DNA of 63,474 nucleotides from Hyphomonadaceae bacterium (GCA_019747815.1 JAIEQJ010000051.1:1-63474); one strand, 5' to 3'; positions 45,126 to 56,097 are shown, counted from the first letter of the stretch. Numbers and translations: made by a program. The notes: generated by a model not told the origin, from the letters alone.

Positions 45126-47045
45126 ATGGACACGATGGAACGAGGGACCGGGCCGCTCGGGACGCACGAGTGGAGCCACAAGGACGACGATCGCTGCGTC
45201 CCGGTCGGCCGCATCGTCTCGGTGACCGGCTCCAAGGCGATCGTGATGCTCGATGGCGGGCATGTCGGCGAGAGCGATAGCCTGCGCAAACGCAAGCAAC
45301 GCCCTGAGATGGGTACGCTGTTTGCCATCGACACAACGAATACTGCGGTGCTCGCGATTGTTTCCGCCTTGAGCGTTCCGGTTCCCGCGCAGCGGGAGGG
45401 CGAGCGGGAGCTGTGGATTGCCGAGTTGGGCCTCGTGGGCGAGCTATGGAAAGGTGGCGGCGACCGCGCCGCATCGTTCAACCGCGGCGTGTCGGTTTAT
45501 CCCGCTCTTGGCGACAGGGTGCGCGTTGCCTCGCGCGAGGAGCTGGATCTCGCCTTCTGCGGCGACAACAGCGCGGTGCGCGTCGGCTGCATCCGACAAG
45601 ACCCGTCGATCTCCGCCATGATCCGCGTCGATGATCTGCTCGGCAAGCACTTTGCCGTCTTGGGAACGACGGGGACGGGCAAGTCGTGCACAACGGCGCT
45701 TATCCTGCGATCGATCCTGCACAAGAACCCCGCTGCGCACATTGTGCTGCTCGATCCGCACAACGAGTACGCCAATGCCTTCGGCGAATGGGGAGAGGTG
45801 ATCAGTCAGCGCAACATGCAGTTGCCGTACTGGCTTCTCAACTTCGAAGAGATCACCGAAGTGCTGATCGGCAATCCGCAGGACCGCAAGGCGGAGATGG
45901 AAATCCTGCAGGAGCTGATCCCGATCGCCAAGAGCCGGTATGGCGCGGGCCGCGGCAGCGCCCAGCACGGTTTGCGCCGCGCCACCGACGTCAAATACAC
46001 CGTCGATACGCCCGTCCCCTACCGCATCTCGGACCTGATCGCGATGCTCGACGAGCGCATGGGCAAGCTCGAGAACAAGCGGGATCTCTCACCCTACCGC
46101 AACGTCAAATCGCGCCTGGAATCCATCAGTCTCGACCCGCGCTATGCCTTCATGTTCGGATCGCTTACCGTCTACGACGGCATGGCGCAGATCCTGGGGC
46201 GCATCTTTCGTGTGCCCGTCAACGGCAAACCCATCACCATCCTCGAGCTGACCGGGCTGCCGACCGAGATCATCAACGTCGTGGTCTCAGTGCTCTGCCG
46301 CATGACCTTCGATTTCGCGCTCTGGAGCGAGGGACAAGTGCCGGTGACGCTGGTGTGCGAAGAGGCGCATCGCTACGTGCCCGCCAATCCCAATCTCGGC
46401 TTCGAGCCGTGCAAACGGGCCATTGCCAAGATCGCCAAGGAAGGCCGCAAGTATGGCGCCTCGCTGTGCATCGTCACCCAGCGCCCGGCCGAGATCGATC
46501 CCACCATCCTGTCGCAGTGCAATACCGTGTTCGCCTTGCGCATGTCGAACGACCGCGACCAGGAGATCGTGAAGTCGGCCATTGCCGATACCGGTTCAGG
46601 CTTGCTCGAGTTTCTGTCCGCACTCGGCCAACGCGAGGCGATCGCCTTCGGCGACGGCGTCTCGCTGCCGGTCCGCATCACGTTCGACGAACTGCCCCGG
46701 CATTGCATGCCGCGCAGCTCCACCGCCCGGTTCACGGAGAGATGGCAGAAATCCATAGGCGACGAAGGCTATCTGGAAGGCATTGTCGATCGCTGGCGCA
46801 GCTCGTCCAGCACGGCTGCTCTGGAAAGCGTGGCCATGTTCGCTGAAACCATGAACCTCTCCCAGGGGGCCGGACCCGATGCGAGCGCCATGCGCCCAAC
46901 CCCGCAGGCGGGCGGGCCCGGCGACGGGGCGCGCGCCAATGGATTGCGGCGCCGGGAGGATGCGGCAGCTTTGCGCGGCGCCTCGCCGCAACAGCCGACA
47001 GTCGACACGTTGCGTTCGATGCGCGAGCGCTTGCTGCAGCGCTGA
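45126..47045 (+). CDS. HerA-like ATPase (HAS-barrel and FtsK/HerA P-loop)
   Basis: A 639-residue P-loop ATPase. Residues about 20-150 fit a HAS-barrel; Walker A is GTTGTGKS at 180-187, followed by the DUF87-typical LLDPHNEYANAF, and Walker B is LVCEEAHRYVP near 407. The HerA sensor-type region ITQRPAEIDPTILSQCNTVFALRMSNDRDQ follows (in parts). The last 75 residues are low-complexity (Gly/Ala/Arg). HerA proteins are hexameric DNA translocases, usually partnered with NurA nuclease in archaea; no nuclease gene is in the window. It begins at the base after the kinase stop codon. Its substrate and link to the kinase are unknown. Confidence 0.87.
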   Translation: MDTMERGTGPLGTHEWSHKDDDRCVPVGRIVSVTGSKAIVMLDGGHVGESDSLRKRKQRPEMGTLFAIDTTNTAVLAIVSALSVPVPAQREGERELWIAELGLVGELWKGGGDRAASFNRGVSVYPALGDRVRVASREELDLAFCGDNSAVRVGCIRQDPSISAMIRVDDLLGKHFAVLGTTGTGKSCTTALILRSILHKNPAAHIVLLDPHNEYANAFGEWGEVISQRNMQLPYWLLNFEEITEVLIGNPQDRKAEMEILQELIPIAKSRYGAGRGSAQHGLRRATDVKYTVDTPVPYRISDLIAMLDERMGKLENKRDLSPYRNVKSRLESISLDPRYAFMFGSLTVYDGMAQILGRIFRVPVNGKPITILELTGLPTEIINVVVSVLCRMTFDFALWSEGQVPVTLVCEEAHRYVPANPNLGFEPCKRAIAKIAKEGRKYGASLCIVTQRPAEIDPTILSQCNTVFALRMSNDRDQEIVKSAIADTGSGLLEFLSALGQREAIAFGDGVSLPVRITFDELPRHCMPRSSTARFTERWQKSIGDEGYLEGIVDRWRSSSSTAALESVAMFAETMNLSQGAGPDASAMRPTPQAGGPGDGARANGLRRREDAAALRGASPQQPTVDTLRSMRERLLQR

Positions 47046-47135
47046 CGGAGCGCGGGATGCATCACCAGTAGCCGCCTTCTTGCGCCCGTGTCGCCGTGCT
47101 AAAGAGACCCTTGCTCAGCTCGGGGCCCACAAAGT

Positions 47136-48578
47136 ATGCCCAACATACATCCAGTCATTCTCTCAGGTGGAGCAGGGACGCGCCTGTGGCCGCTGTCGCG
47201 CGCCTTGTATCCCAAGCAGTTCGTCCGTTTCTCCAAGGACCAGGCTTCGAGCTTTCTGGCCGCCACCTTGCGGCGGCTGAGGCACGAGCAGGGATTCGCC
47301 TTGCCCATCGTCGTCAGCAACAACGATCATCGTTTTCTTGTCAGGGGCGAGGCGGAGCAAGTCGGCATCGCGCCGGGCGCCATCCTGCTCGAGCCCATGG
47401 CGCGCAATACGGCGCCGGCCATCGCCGCCGCGGCGCTGCTCGTTGAGCGCATCGATCCCGGCGGCATCCTGGCCGTGATGCCCTCCGATCATGCCATCAC
47501 GGACGAAAGCGGCTTCATCGCCGCCGTGCGACGGGCCGCCGACATTGCGGGTGCGGGCAAGCTGGTGCTGTTCGGCATCGCGCCCCATTCGCCGCATACC
47601 GGCTACGGCTACATCCGCCGGGGCGCGCCGCTGACCGGCTTCGATGCTGCATTCGCCGTCAGCGCCTTCACGGAGAAGCCCAATCGCGAGACGGCGCAAA
47701 CCTACCTGGCGACCGGCGAATACTACTGGAACAGCGGCATCTTCGTGCTGGGCGCGCGCACGTTTCTGGGAGAGCTGAAGCGTCACGCGCCCTCCGTGCT
47801 CGCGGCCGCGGAGGGTGCGCTGGCGGCGGCGAGCGAGGATCTGGGCTTCCTGCGCCTGGATGCTACGGCCTTCGCACAGGCGCCCAGCATTTCCATCGAC
47901 TATGCGGTGATGGAACGGACGAACCTGGCCGCGGTGCTGCCACTCGATGTCGGCTGGAGCGATGTCGGGTCCTGGTCATCGCTGTGGGAGCTGAGCGGCC
48001 GGGACGCGCAGGGCAATGCGGTGACCGGGGATGCCCTGCTCGAAGCCACTCAGGATTGCTACATCCATTCGGAGCGGGCGCTGGTCACCACGATCGGCAT
48101 CAAGGACCTTGTCATCGTCGACACGCCCGATGCCCTGCTGGTTGCCGACAAGGCCAGGGCCGAGGATGTGAGCGGCATCGTCGGGCGGCTGAAGGCGGCC
48201 AAGCGAAAGGAGCACGAGAGCCAGATCCGCAGCCATCGCCCATGGGGATTCTTCGAAACGCTCAATCTGGCGCCGCGCTTTCAAGTGAAGCTTCTGCACG
48301 TGAAGCCGGGGGGCAAGCTTTCCATGCAGATGCACCATCACCGGTCCGAGCACTGGGTTGTCGTGCACGGCACGGCCGAGGTCACGATCGGCAGCGAGCA
48401 GAAGCTGGTGCACGAGAACCAGTCGGTCTACATCGTCGCGGGTCAGTGGCACCGCCTGCACAATCCGGGCAGGACGCCGCTCGAGCTGATCGAGGTGCAG
48501 CTCGGCAGCTATCTGGGTGAAGACGACATTGTGCGCGCCGACGATGTCTACAACCGGTCGGGCGAGGAGACGAAGTAG
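47136..48578 (+). CDS. manC: Mannose-1-phosphate guanylyltransferase / mannose-6-phosphate isomerase
   Basis: A 480-residue bifunctional enzyme. The N-terminal nucleotidyltransferase has LSGGAGTRLWPLSR at 9-22, PSDHAI, FTEKPNRETA and YYWNSGIFV. The C-terminal cupin (residues about 350-480) has the isomerase/metal pattern QMHHHRSEHWVVVHGTAEV and HRLHNPGRTPLELIEVQ. It makes GDP-mannose for surface polysaccharide. Length is typical of the ManC/AlgA family. It follows the HerA-like gene by 90 bases, and it is convergent with pssA. No glycosyltransferase cluster is next to it. Confidence 0.93.
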   Translation: MPNIHPVILSGGAGTRLWPLSRALYPKQFVRFSKDQASSFLAATLRRLRHEQGFALPIVVSNNDHRFLVRGEAEQVGIAPGAILLEPMARNTAPAIAAAALLVERIDPGGILAVMPSDHAITDESGFIAAVRRAADIAGAGKLVLFGIAPHSPHTGYGYIRRGAPLTGFDAAFAVSAFTEKPNRETAQTYLATGEYYWNSGIFVLGARTFLGELKRHAPSVLAAAEGALAAASEDLGFLRLDATAFAQAPSISIDYAVMERTNLAAVLPLDVGWSDVGSWSSLWELSGRDAQGNAVTGDALLEATQDCYIHSERALVTTIGIKDLVIVDTPDALLVADKARAEDVSGIVGRLKAAKRKEHESQIRSHRPWGFFETLNLAPRFQVKLLHVKPGGKLSMQMHHHRSEHWVVVHGTAEVTIGSEQKLVHENQSVYIVAGQWHRLHNPGRTPLELIEVQLGSYLGEDDIVRADDVYNRSGEETK

Positions 48579-48590
48579 GGCGCCGCCCGT

Positions 48591-49475
48591 TCAGTGCTTG
48601 GTCTCGCCCACCGGCGCTTCCTTGATGCTTTCCCCTTCCGGAATGTTCATGAGCTCCGCGCCTGCGGTTTGCGCAGCGGGCTCGTAGAGCTTGCGCTCGA
48701 AGCGCCGATAGCTGATGGGAATCGTGGCCAGATAGGCCAGCGTTGCCAGCGCCAGCGTGCCATAGGGGTACGTGACGAGCAGCGCGACGACGGCGGCCGC
48801 CCCGACGAATATCGGCAGCACATAGTCTCCCGAGATGCGCTCGCCGAGCAGCTTGCCGGAGAAGGTGGGGATGGTGGAGACGAGAAGAACGGCCATGGCC
48901 AGCATGTAGACGGCAATGAGCCAAGGCCAAGCCCGCACGTCGAACAGGCCAAGGCCATCGAGATAGAGCGGCAGCAGCACGGTGATGGCGCCGGCCGGCG
49001 CGGGCATCCCGGTGAAGTAGTTACCCTGCCATTTCGGCTTCTCGACGTCGATCAGCGAGTTGAAGCGGGCAAGGCGCAGGCCCATGGCCAACGCGAAAAC
49101 CAGCGCCACGATCCAGCCGAACCCGCGCGGCAGGCTGCCGAGGCCCCAAATGAAAACGATCACCGCCGGGGCGACGCCGAAGTTGACGAAATCGGCCAGG
49201 CTGTCGAGCTCGGCGCCGAATTTCGACTGCGCCTTGAGAGCGCGCGCCAGCCGTCCGTCGACGCCGTCGAGCAAGGCGGCGATGACGACCAGCGCGATGG
49301 CCATCTCATAGCGCTGCTCGATGGCCATGCGGATCGCGGTCAGGCCCGCACACAGGCTCAGGACGGTGAAGAAATTCGGCACCAGCAGCCGCAGCGGGAT
49401 CTTGTTGGCGCGAAAGAGCAACCGACCGCGCCGGCGCCGCTCCTGCGTCTCGAGCCTGGGCAGTACGGGGTCCAT
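48591..49475 (-). CDS. pssA: CDP-diacylglycerol-serine O-phosphatidyltransferase
   Basis: A 294-residue membrane enzyme of the CDP-alcohol phosphatidyltransferase family, making phosphatidylserine. The signature is spread over DGVDGRLAR, then GAELDSLAD, giving the four metal-binding aspartates. About eight hydrophobic segments follow the polar N-terminus. GAGGAAGC precedes the ATG. It lies 34 bases downstream of psd on the same strand, so synthesis of phosphatidylserine and its decarboxylation to phosphatidylethanolamine are encoded together. Confidence 0.93.
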   Translation of the reverse strand: MDPVLPRLETQERRRRGRLLFRANKIPLRLLVPNFFTVLSLCAGLTAIRMAIEQRYEMAIALVVIAALLDGVDGRLARALKAQSKFGAELDSLADFVNFGVAPAVIVFIWGLGSLPRGFGWIVALVFALAMGLRLARFNSLIDVEKPKWQGNYFTGMPAPAGAITVLLPLYLDGLGLFDVRAWPWLIAVYMLAMAVLLVSTIPTFSGKLLGERISGDYVLPIFVGAAAVVALLVTYPYGTLALATLAYLATIPISYRRFERKLYEPAAQTAGAELMNIPEGESIKEAPVGETKH

Positions 49476-49509
49476 GAGAGCTTCCTCGTTCTTGCCGTCC
49501 CACTCTAGA

Positions 49510-50223
49510 CTAGTGCAATCGCGCTTCCCGCTCGGGTTCGCCCGACTTGAGGTCGGCCAGGACGGTCTCGCCGCCGATTGCCCGCTGGCCTACGGCGACC
49601 AGGGTTCCCTGGCCCGGCGGCAAGTAGATATCAACGCGGGAGCCGAACCGGATCAAGCCGAATCGCTCGCCCGCCCCGACGTCGGCGCCCTCCCCGGCGA
49701 AGGTCACGATGCGCCGCGCAATGAGGCCGGCGATCTGTACGACCGCAATCTGGCTGCCATCGGGCTTCGTGATGACGAGCGCACGCCGCTCGTTCTCTTC
49801 GCTGGCCTTGTCCAGCGCCGCGTTGAGAAAGCTTCCAGGAACGTACAGCGAGCGCGTGATGCGACCGGCAACGGGGGCGCGGTTGATGTGCACGTCAAAC
49901 ACGGAGAGGAAGATGGAGATGCGCACGCGCTCCGTGTCGCCGAGGTTGAGCTCAGCCGGCGGACGCAGACGCTCGATGGCCGAGATGCGCCCATCGGCCG
50001 GTGCAACGACAAGCCCGTCCCTAAGCGGCGTCACCCGCGGCGGATCGCGAAAGAAATAGGCGATCCAGGCCGTGATGAGCACGGCCACCCAGGCCAGCGG
50101 CGGCCAGAGCCAGAAGAAGAAGAGGGCCACGCCCGTGCCGATGGCGAGGAACTTATAGCCGTCGGGATGCACGGGCACGATGCTATCGGTAATGGTGTCC
50201 AGTAGGCTATGGCGCTCAGACAC
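49510..50223 (-). CDS. psd: Phosphatidylserine decarboxylase proenzyme
   Basis: A 237-residue decarboxylase of the short alphaproteobacterial type. After one hydrophobic segment (residues about 25-55) come IFLSVFDVHINRAPVAG, GSFLNAALDKASEENERR and the self-cleavage site RFGSRVD, where the Ser becomes the pyruvoyl group. It makes phosphatidylethanolamine at the inner membrane. The start is a GTG at 50223 with GGAGG 5 bases upstream. Confidence 0.93.
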   Translation of the reverse strand: MSERHSLLDTITDSIVPVHPDGYKFLAIGTGVALFFFWLWPPLAWVAVLITAWIAYFFRDPPRVTPLRDGLVVAPADGRISAIERLRPPAELNLGDTERVRISIFLSVFDVHINRAPVAGRITRSLYVPGSFLNAALDKASEENERRALVITKPDGSQIAVVQIAGLIARRIVTFAGEGADVGAGERFGLIRFGSRVDIYLPPGQGTLVAVGQRAIGGETVLADLKSGEPEREARLH

Positions 50224-50295
50224 GTGGCCTCCAGTTGCGGGAAATGGTTATTGCGCGACGCCGGCCGTGCCGCAGTGCAAAAAATTGCACGCCAC

Positions 50296-51876
<1,581 letters not shown>

Positions 51877-51971
51877 GGCCTGTCTCCTACCCCTGCACTG
51901 GACCATCCATCAAGGCACTAGAGCGTCCAGCGACGGACCGCAACGGCATAATCGGGCGACACGGTGGCAAG

Positions 51972-52157
51972 CTAGCCCCTTATGAGCCAGACAATAACGA
52001 TGCCCGCCACCACCGCGGCCGCGCCACCCGCCCGCAGCGTCTGCTCCGGCGTTTGTGCCGCTGCCGCCAAGAGCTTCAACCCCAACTGGGGCGCAGCCGC
52101 CCACAGCAGCCCTTCCAGCACCAGTACCAATCCAACCGCAACGAGCAGGTCACTCAT
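51972..52157 (-). CDS. DUF2065 membrane protein
   Basis: A 61-residue protein with two transmembrane helices, about residues 3-22 and 44-60, and the family pattern LVAVGLVLVLEGLLWAAAP. Its ATG overlaps the hflC stop as ATGA, so it is translationally coupled. DUF2065 genes are commonly found after hflC; function is unproven. Confidence 0.85.
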   Translation of the reverse strand: MSDLLVAVGLVLVLEGLLWAAAPQLGLKLLAAAAQTPEQTLRAGGAAAVVAGIVIVWLIRG

Positions 52158-53038
52158 CGCTTCTGCTGGCCACTGCCGCTCGGGCTTGAGAAATACTTGA
52201 AGAAATCGCTGTCTGGCGTCAGCAGCATCCGCGTATCCGACGACTTAATGCCGACCTCGTAGGCTTGCATCGAGCGGTAGAAGGCGAAGAAGTCCGGGTC
52301 GCGGGTGAACGCCTCCGCGAAGATCCGGTTGCGCTCCGCGTCACCCTCGCCGCGGATACGCTCGCCCTCGCGCGTGGCGTCGGCCTTGATGACTGTCACC
52401 TCGCGATCGGCGTTGGCGCGGATGCGGTTGGCAGCGCCCGTGCCCTCGGCGCGGAACTCGGCGGCCTCGCGCTGGCGTTCCGCACGCATGCGGTCGAAGA
52501 CGTTCTTGGAGTTCTGCTCGGGCAGATCGGCCCGCTTGATGCGCACGTCGACCACCTCCAGCCCGAACTCCTTGCCCTCCTCGTTGACCTGCTGCGCAAT
52601 GCGCTTCATCAACGACTCGCGATTGTCCCGCACGAGGTCCTGGAACGTCGCGCCACCCAGCACGCGGCGCAGCGAGGATTCGACGATCGGCCCAAGGCGC
52701 GAGCGCACCATGCGTTCATCCCGCACGGTTTGATAGAACAGCAGCGGATCGATGATGCGATAGCGGGCAAAGGCATCGACGATGAGGCGCTTCTGATCCG
52801 ACGCCGTCACCTCCTGCGAGGCGGTGTCGAGATCGAGGATGCGCTTGTCGAAATAGTCGACGGTCTGCACGATGGGTATCTTCCAGTAGAGACCGGGATC
52901 GTTGATGATCCTGACCGGCTTGCCGAACTCGAGCACGATCGCCTGCTCGTTCTGGTGCACGATGAAGAACGCGGAGTAGGCGGCGGCTGCCGCGACGCCG
53001 AGTGCCACCACGATGGCTGCCGAGAGCGCTTTCAACAT
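52154..53038 (-). CDS. hflC: HflC, SPFH/band 7 modulator of FtsH
   Basis: A 294-residue inner-membrane protein with an N-terminal helix (residues 5-27), a band 7 domain (VLEFGKPVRIINDPGLYWKIP, and FARYRIIDPLLFYQTV) and a helical region rich in Arg/Glu/Ala (REAAEFRAEGTGAANRIRA, and VIKADATREGERI). With HflK it forms the large periplasmic cage around FtsH. Its start overlaps the hflK stop by one base (TGATG). Confidence 0.93.
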   Translation of the reverse strand: MLKALSAAIVVALGVAAAAAYSAFFIVHQNEQAIVLEFGKPVRIINDPGLYWKIPIVQTVDYFDKRILDLDTASQEVTASDQKRLIVDAFARYRIIDPLLFYQTVRDERMVRSRLGPIVESSLRRVLGGATFQDLVRDNRESLMKRIAQQVNEEGKEFGLEVVDVRIKRADLPEQNSKNVFDRMRAERQREAAEFRAEGTGAANRIRANADREVTVIKADATREGERIRGEGDAERNRIFAEAFTRDPDFFAFYRSMQAYEVGIKSSDTRMLLTPDSDFFKYFSSPSGSGQQKR

Positions 53039-54147
53039 CAGTTGGCCCCATCCTTGCGCGGCTGCTTCATCTGATCCACGGGCAGAAACGGAATGACGCC
53101 CGGGCTGGCCTTGCCGTCGATAATGATCTTCTCGGTGCCGCCCAGCACCCGTTCCATGGTTTCCAAATAGATGCGCTTGCGGGTGACGTCGGGTGCCTTC
53201 TTGTATTCCTCGTAGACTTTCAGGAAGCGCGCCGTTTGGCCGACAGCTTCCGCCACCGTCTGCTGCTGATAACCCTTGGCGCCCTGCAGAATGCGCTCGG
53301 CCTCGCCGCGCGCTTCCGGAACGATGCGCTTGGCATAGGCATAAGCCTCGTTCTGGAACCGCTCATTGTCAGCGCGCGCTGCCTGCACATCACGGAATGC
53401 GTCGATCACCTGCGCTGGCGGATCGACCTTCTGCAACTGCACCTGATCGACGCGAATGCCCGAGCCGTAGTTGTCGAGCACGTCCTGCATCAGCTTCTGC
53501 ACGCCTTGCTCGGTCTTCTGGCGTGCCTCCGTCAGGATCGGCGCGATATTGGATTGGCCGACGATCTCGCGCATGGCGCTTTCGGCCACCTCCTTGACGG
53601 TGGTATCCGGGTTCTGGATGTTGAACAGATACTTCTGCGCATCCTTGATGCGCCAGTAGACGACAAAATCGACGTCGACGATGTTCTCGTCGCCCGTCAG
53701 CATCAGACTTTCCTCCGGAACATCACGCGCGCCGGAACGGGTGCCCACACCCGTGCGCATGCCGATCTCGATGATATTCTGGCGCGTCACCTTCGGCAGG
53801 CGCACTTCCTCGATCGGATAGGGCAGGCGGAAATGCAGGCCCGGCGCCTCCTGGCGCTCGACCTTGCCGAAGCGCATCACGACGCCAAGCTCGTCTGGGT
53901 TGACGCGAAACGTGAAGGCATAGAAGGCAACGATGGCTGCCAGGACGATAGCACCCAGAAAAAGGAAGGAGCCGGGAACGCCGGTGCCGCCCGGCATCAC
54001 CTGCTTCAGCCGGTCCTGGCTGCGCTTGAGGAGCTCTTCCAGATCGGGTTGCTGATGCGGCCCCCCGGATGGGCCTTGGCCCCACGGGCCGCCACCGCCT
54101 CCGCTGCCCTTGCGACCGCCGCCGCCACTCTGATTGCTCCAAGGCAT
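53038..54147 (-). CDS. hflK: HflK, SPFH/band 7 modulator of FtsH
   Basis: A 369-residue partner of HflC. The N-terminus is Gly-rich (GGGGRKGSGGGGGPWGQGPSG) and cytoplasmic, followed by one helix (about residues 56-76) and the band 7 domain (MRFGKVERQEAPGLHFRLPYPIEE), then the coiled helical part (AYAKRIVPEARGEAERILQGA), all in parts. The ATG at 54147 is preceded by a purine-rich stretch. It is separated from folA by 210 bases without a gene. Confidence 0.93.
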   Translation of the reverse strand: MPWSNQSGGGGRKGSGGGGGPWGQGPSGGPHQQPDLEELLKRSQDRLKQVMPGGTGVPGSFLFLGAIVLAAIVAFYAFTFRVNPDELGVVMRFGKVERQEAPGLHFRLPYPIEEVRLPKVTRQNIIEIGMRTGVGTRSGARDVPEESLMLTGDENIVDVDFVVYWRIKDAQKYLFNIQNPDTTVKEVAESAMREIVGQSNIAPILTEARQKTEQGVQKLMQDVLDNYGSGIRVDQVQLQKVDPPAQVIDAFRDVQAARADNERFQNEAYAYAKRIVPEARGEAERILQGAKGYQQQTVAEAVGQTARFLKVYEEYKKAPDVTRKRIYLETMERVLGGTEKIIIDGKASPGVIPFLPVDQMKQPRKDGAN

Positions 54148-54357
54148 TCGATCTCACCCTTCCGGTGCTCTACCATCATCAAGGCGCGCTGTCTGTCTGC
54201 GCCCGGGTCCTGATGCGGACCCCAACCATCCAACGCATGCGTCAGGAGGATTTCGCGCACTCCTGCTTATAGGGCACCCCATTGAGCCGCGCAAACCATG
54301 GGACAGCCCAGGGTATATGGCGATTGTACACACAGCCCGCCAGCCCCCGGAGGAATG

Positions 54358-54864
54358 TTAAGACTGACGATCCAACACTATGAACTCGGCAGGAAACTGG
54401 TCGCCAGCCGATTGTTGCATAGGCTCGCGGGCCGCCTCACGCCAGACCTTCGGGTCGAAGGCGTCCAGGACGATGTCACCGTCGGGCCTGCCGCGCACAA
54501 GCGTGAGATAGACGCGGCGCGTCAGCGGCAGAGCGGCGCGGAACACGTCGCCGCCACCGATGACCGCGACTTCGTCCACACCACGCCGGGCGGCAAGCTC
54601 GCCACCAAGAGCGACGGCACCTGCGACCGTGTCTGCCACGTGCACGCCGGGCGCTGCAAAGTCTTTCTGCCGGGTGACGACGATGTTGTCGCGCCCGTCG
54701 AGCGGCTTGCCAATCGACTGGTAGGTCTTGCGCCCCATGATGACGGGTTTGCCCAGTGTCAGCTTGCGGAACTGCTTGAGGTCGGTGGGCATCCGCCATG
54801 GGAGCTGGCCGTTGCGGCCGATGACGCCGTTCTCAGCCATGGCGACGACGAAGACGACAATCAT
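54358..54864 (-). CDS. folA: Dihydrofolate reductase
   Basis: A 168-residue enzyme with the family pattern FVVAMAENGVIGRNGQLPWRMPTDLKQFRKLT at the N-terminus (substrate Asp in PTDLKQF), VIMGRKTYQSIGKPL and VIGGGDVFRAALPL, in parts. It regenerates tetrahydrofolate consumed by ThyA. The ATG overlaps the stop of the ASCH gene as ATGA, so its translation is coupled to that gene. Confidence 0.94.
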   Translation of the reverse strand: MIVVFVVAMAENGVIGRNGQLPWRMPTDLKQFRKLTLGKPVIMGRKTYQSIGKPLDGRDNIVVTRQKDFAAPGVHVADTVAGAVALGGELAARRGVDEVAVIGGGDVFRAALPLTRRVYLTLVRGRPDGDIVLDAFDPKVWREAAREPMQQSAGDQFPAEFIVLDRQS

Positions 54865-55259
54865 AGGCGGTGGCTCACTGGGATGAGATCGTCAGGGACA
54901 TGAAACCAGCTTCGCCGGCCGCGATAGGGAAAGAACGCCAGCGGCCGCGGGTTGCGCAGCAACCAGGCGACGCATCCAGGTGCATACCACACACTGTCGC
55001 AGCGTTCCGCGACATCGACGAGTTCCACCGAGCCGATGAAGCCGCCGGAGGCGAACTCGTCCTCACGCGGCAGGATCGCACGCTCGCCTGCCGCGCACAG
55101 GGCCTGCATCGCTCGTTCGAAATCTGATTGTCTGATCGTCAGGCTCGCGTGCACCAGAAACCGCCCGCGGAAGCGCGTGCGCCTCGATCTGTTCTCGACG
55201 TCCTTGCCGCCGTGGATGATCGTCCAAGCCCACGCCGGCCGAATGCTGAGGGCGTGCAT
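54861..55259 (-). CDS. ASCH domain protein
   Basis: A 132-residue protein with the complete ASCH signature near the N-terminus: LSIRPAWAWTIIHGGKDVENRS, with the K at residue 19 and ENRS following, RGRFLVHAS, then GGFIGSVELVDVAE and WLLRNPRPLAFFPYRGRRSWF, in parts. The fold is PUA-like and binds RNA or modified nucleosides; a known enzyme of the superfamily (E. coli YqfB) hydrolyses N4-acetylcytidine. It sits between thyA (3 bases away) and folA (4-base overlap), a tight thymidylate-synthesis operon. Its substrate is unknown. Confidence 0.85.
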   Translation of the reverse strand: MHALSIRPAWAWTIIHGGKDVENRSRRTRFRGRFLVHASLTIRQSDFERAMQALCAAGERAILPREDEFASGGFIGSVELVDVAERCDSVWYAPGCVAWLLRNPRPLAFFPYRGRRSWFHVPDDLIPVSHRL

Positions 55260-55262
55260 CGG

Positions 55263-56057
55263 TTAAACTGCCACGTCGGCCTTGATGTGCGGATGCGGGT
55301 CGTAGCCGGTGAGCTTGAAATCCTCGAACTTGAAATCGAAGATGGAGCGCACGGCGGGATTGATGCGCATCGCCGGCAGCGGCCGCGGCGTGCGCGAGAG
55401 CTGCAGATCAGCCTGCTCCAGATGGTTGAGATAGAGGTGTGCGTCGCCGAAGGTGTGGATGAACGCGCCCGGCTTGAAACCGGCCACCTGCGCCAGCATC
55501 AGCGTGAGCAGCGCGTAGCTCGCGATATTGAAGGGCACGCCCAGGAACACGTCGGCAGAGCGCTGGTAGAGCTGGCAGGAGAGGCGGCCGTCGGCCACGT
55601 AGAACTGGAACAGGCAGTGGCAGGGCGCGAGCGCCATGTCGGGAATGTCGGCTGGATTCCAGGCCGTTACGATCATGCGGCGGCTGTCGGGATTGGTCTT
55701 GAGGGTCTCCACCACCTCCCGGATTTGATCGATGTTGTGTCCCGCTGGCGTTGCCCAGCTTCGCCATTGTCGGCCGTAGACAGGGCCGAGATCGCCGGCC
55801 TCGTCGGCCCAGTCATCCCAGATGGAGACACCGTGGGCCTTCAGATACTTGGTATTGGTGTCGCCGTGCAGGAACCAGATCAGCTCGTGGATGATCGACT
55901 TCAGATGCAGCTTCTTGGTCGTGACCAGGGGAAAGCCCAGGGCCAAATCGAAGCGCATCTGGTGGCCGAACACGCTGAGCGTGCCGGTGCCGGTACGGTC
56001 GGTTTTGCGCACGCCTTCGGTGCGCACCCGGCGCATGAGGTCGAGATACTGCTGCAT
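55263..56057 (-). CDS. thyA: Thymidylate synthase
   Basis: A 264-residue enzyme, the same length as E. coli ThyA, with nucleophile C146 in [10 protein letters not shown], the phosphate-binding DRTGTGT and NPDSRRM, and substrate residues [18 protein letters not shown] and HLYLNHLEQ. It methylates dUMP with methylenetetrahydrofolate, giving dTMP and dihydrofolate, the substrate of FolA downstream. The ATG is at 56057. Confidence 0.96.
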   Translation of the reverse strand: MQQYLDLMRRVRTEGVRKTDRTGTGTLSVFGHQMRFDLALGFPLVTTKKLHLKSIIHELIWFLHGDTNTKYLKAHGVSIWDDWADEAGDLGPVYGRQWRSWATPAGHNIDQIREVVETLKTNPDSRRMIVTAWNPADIPDMALAPCHCLFQFYVADGRLSCQLYQRSADVFLGVPFNIASYALLTLMLAQVAGFKPGAFIHTFGDAHLYLNHLEQADLQLSRTPRPLPAMRINPAVRSIFDFKFEDFKLTGYDPHPHIKADVAV

Positions 56058-56097
56058 GCCCTTAAGGTAGCGCGATTCCGACGCTGTCCAAATGAGG

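Noticed and set aside
45126-47045. HerA-NurA or HerA-Sir2/DUF4297 defence module
   Set aside because: No nuclease, Sir2 or DUF4297 protein is encoded nearby; the only tight partner is a histidine kinase, so a defence label is not supported.
54148-54357. A small gene between folA and hflK
   Set aside because: Open frames in this 210-base gap have no domain, signal or ribosome site and overlap both neighbours; it more likely holds the hflK promoter region.
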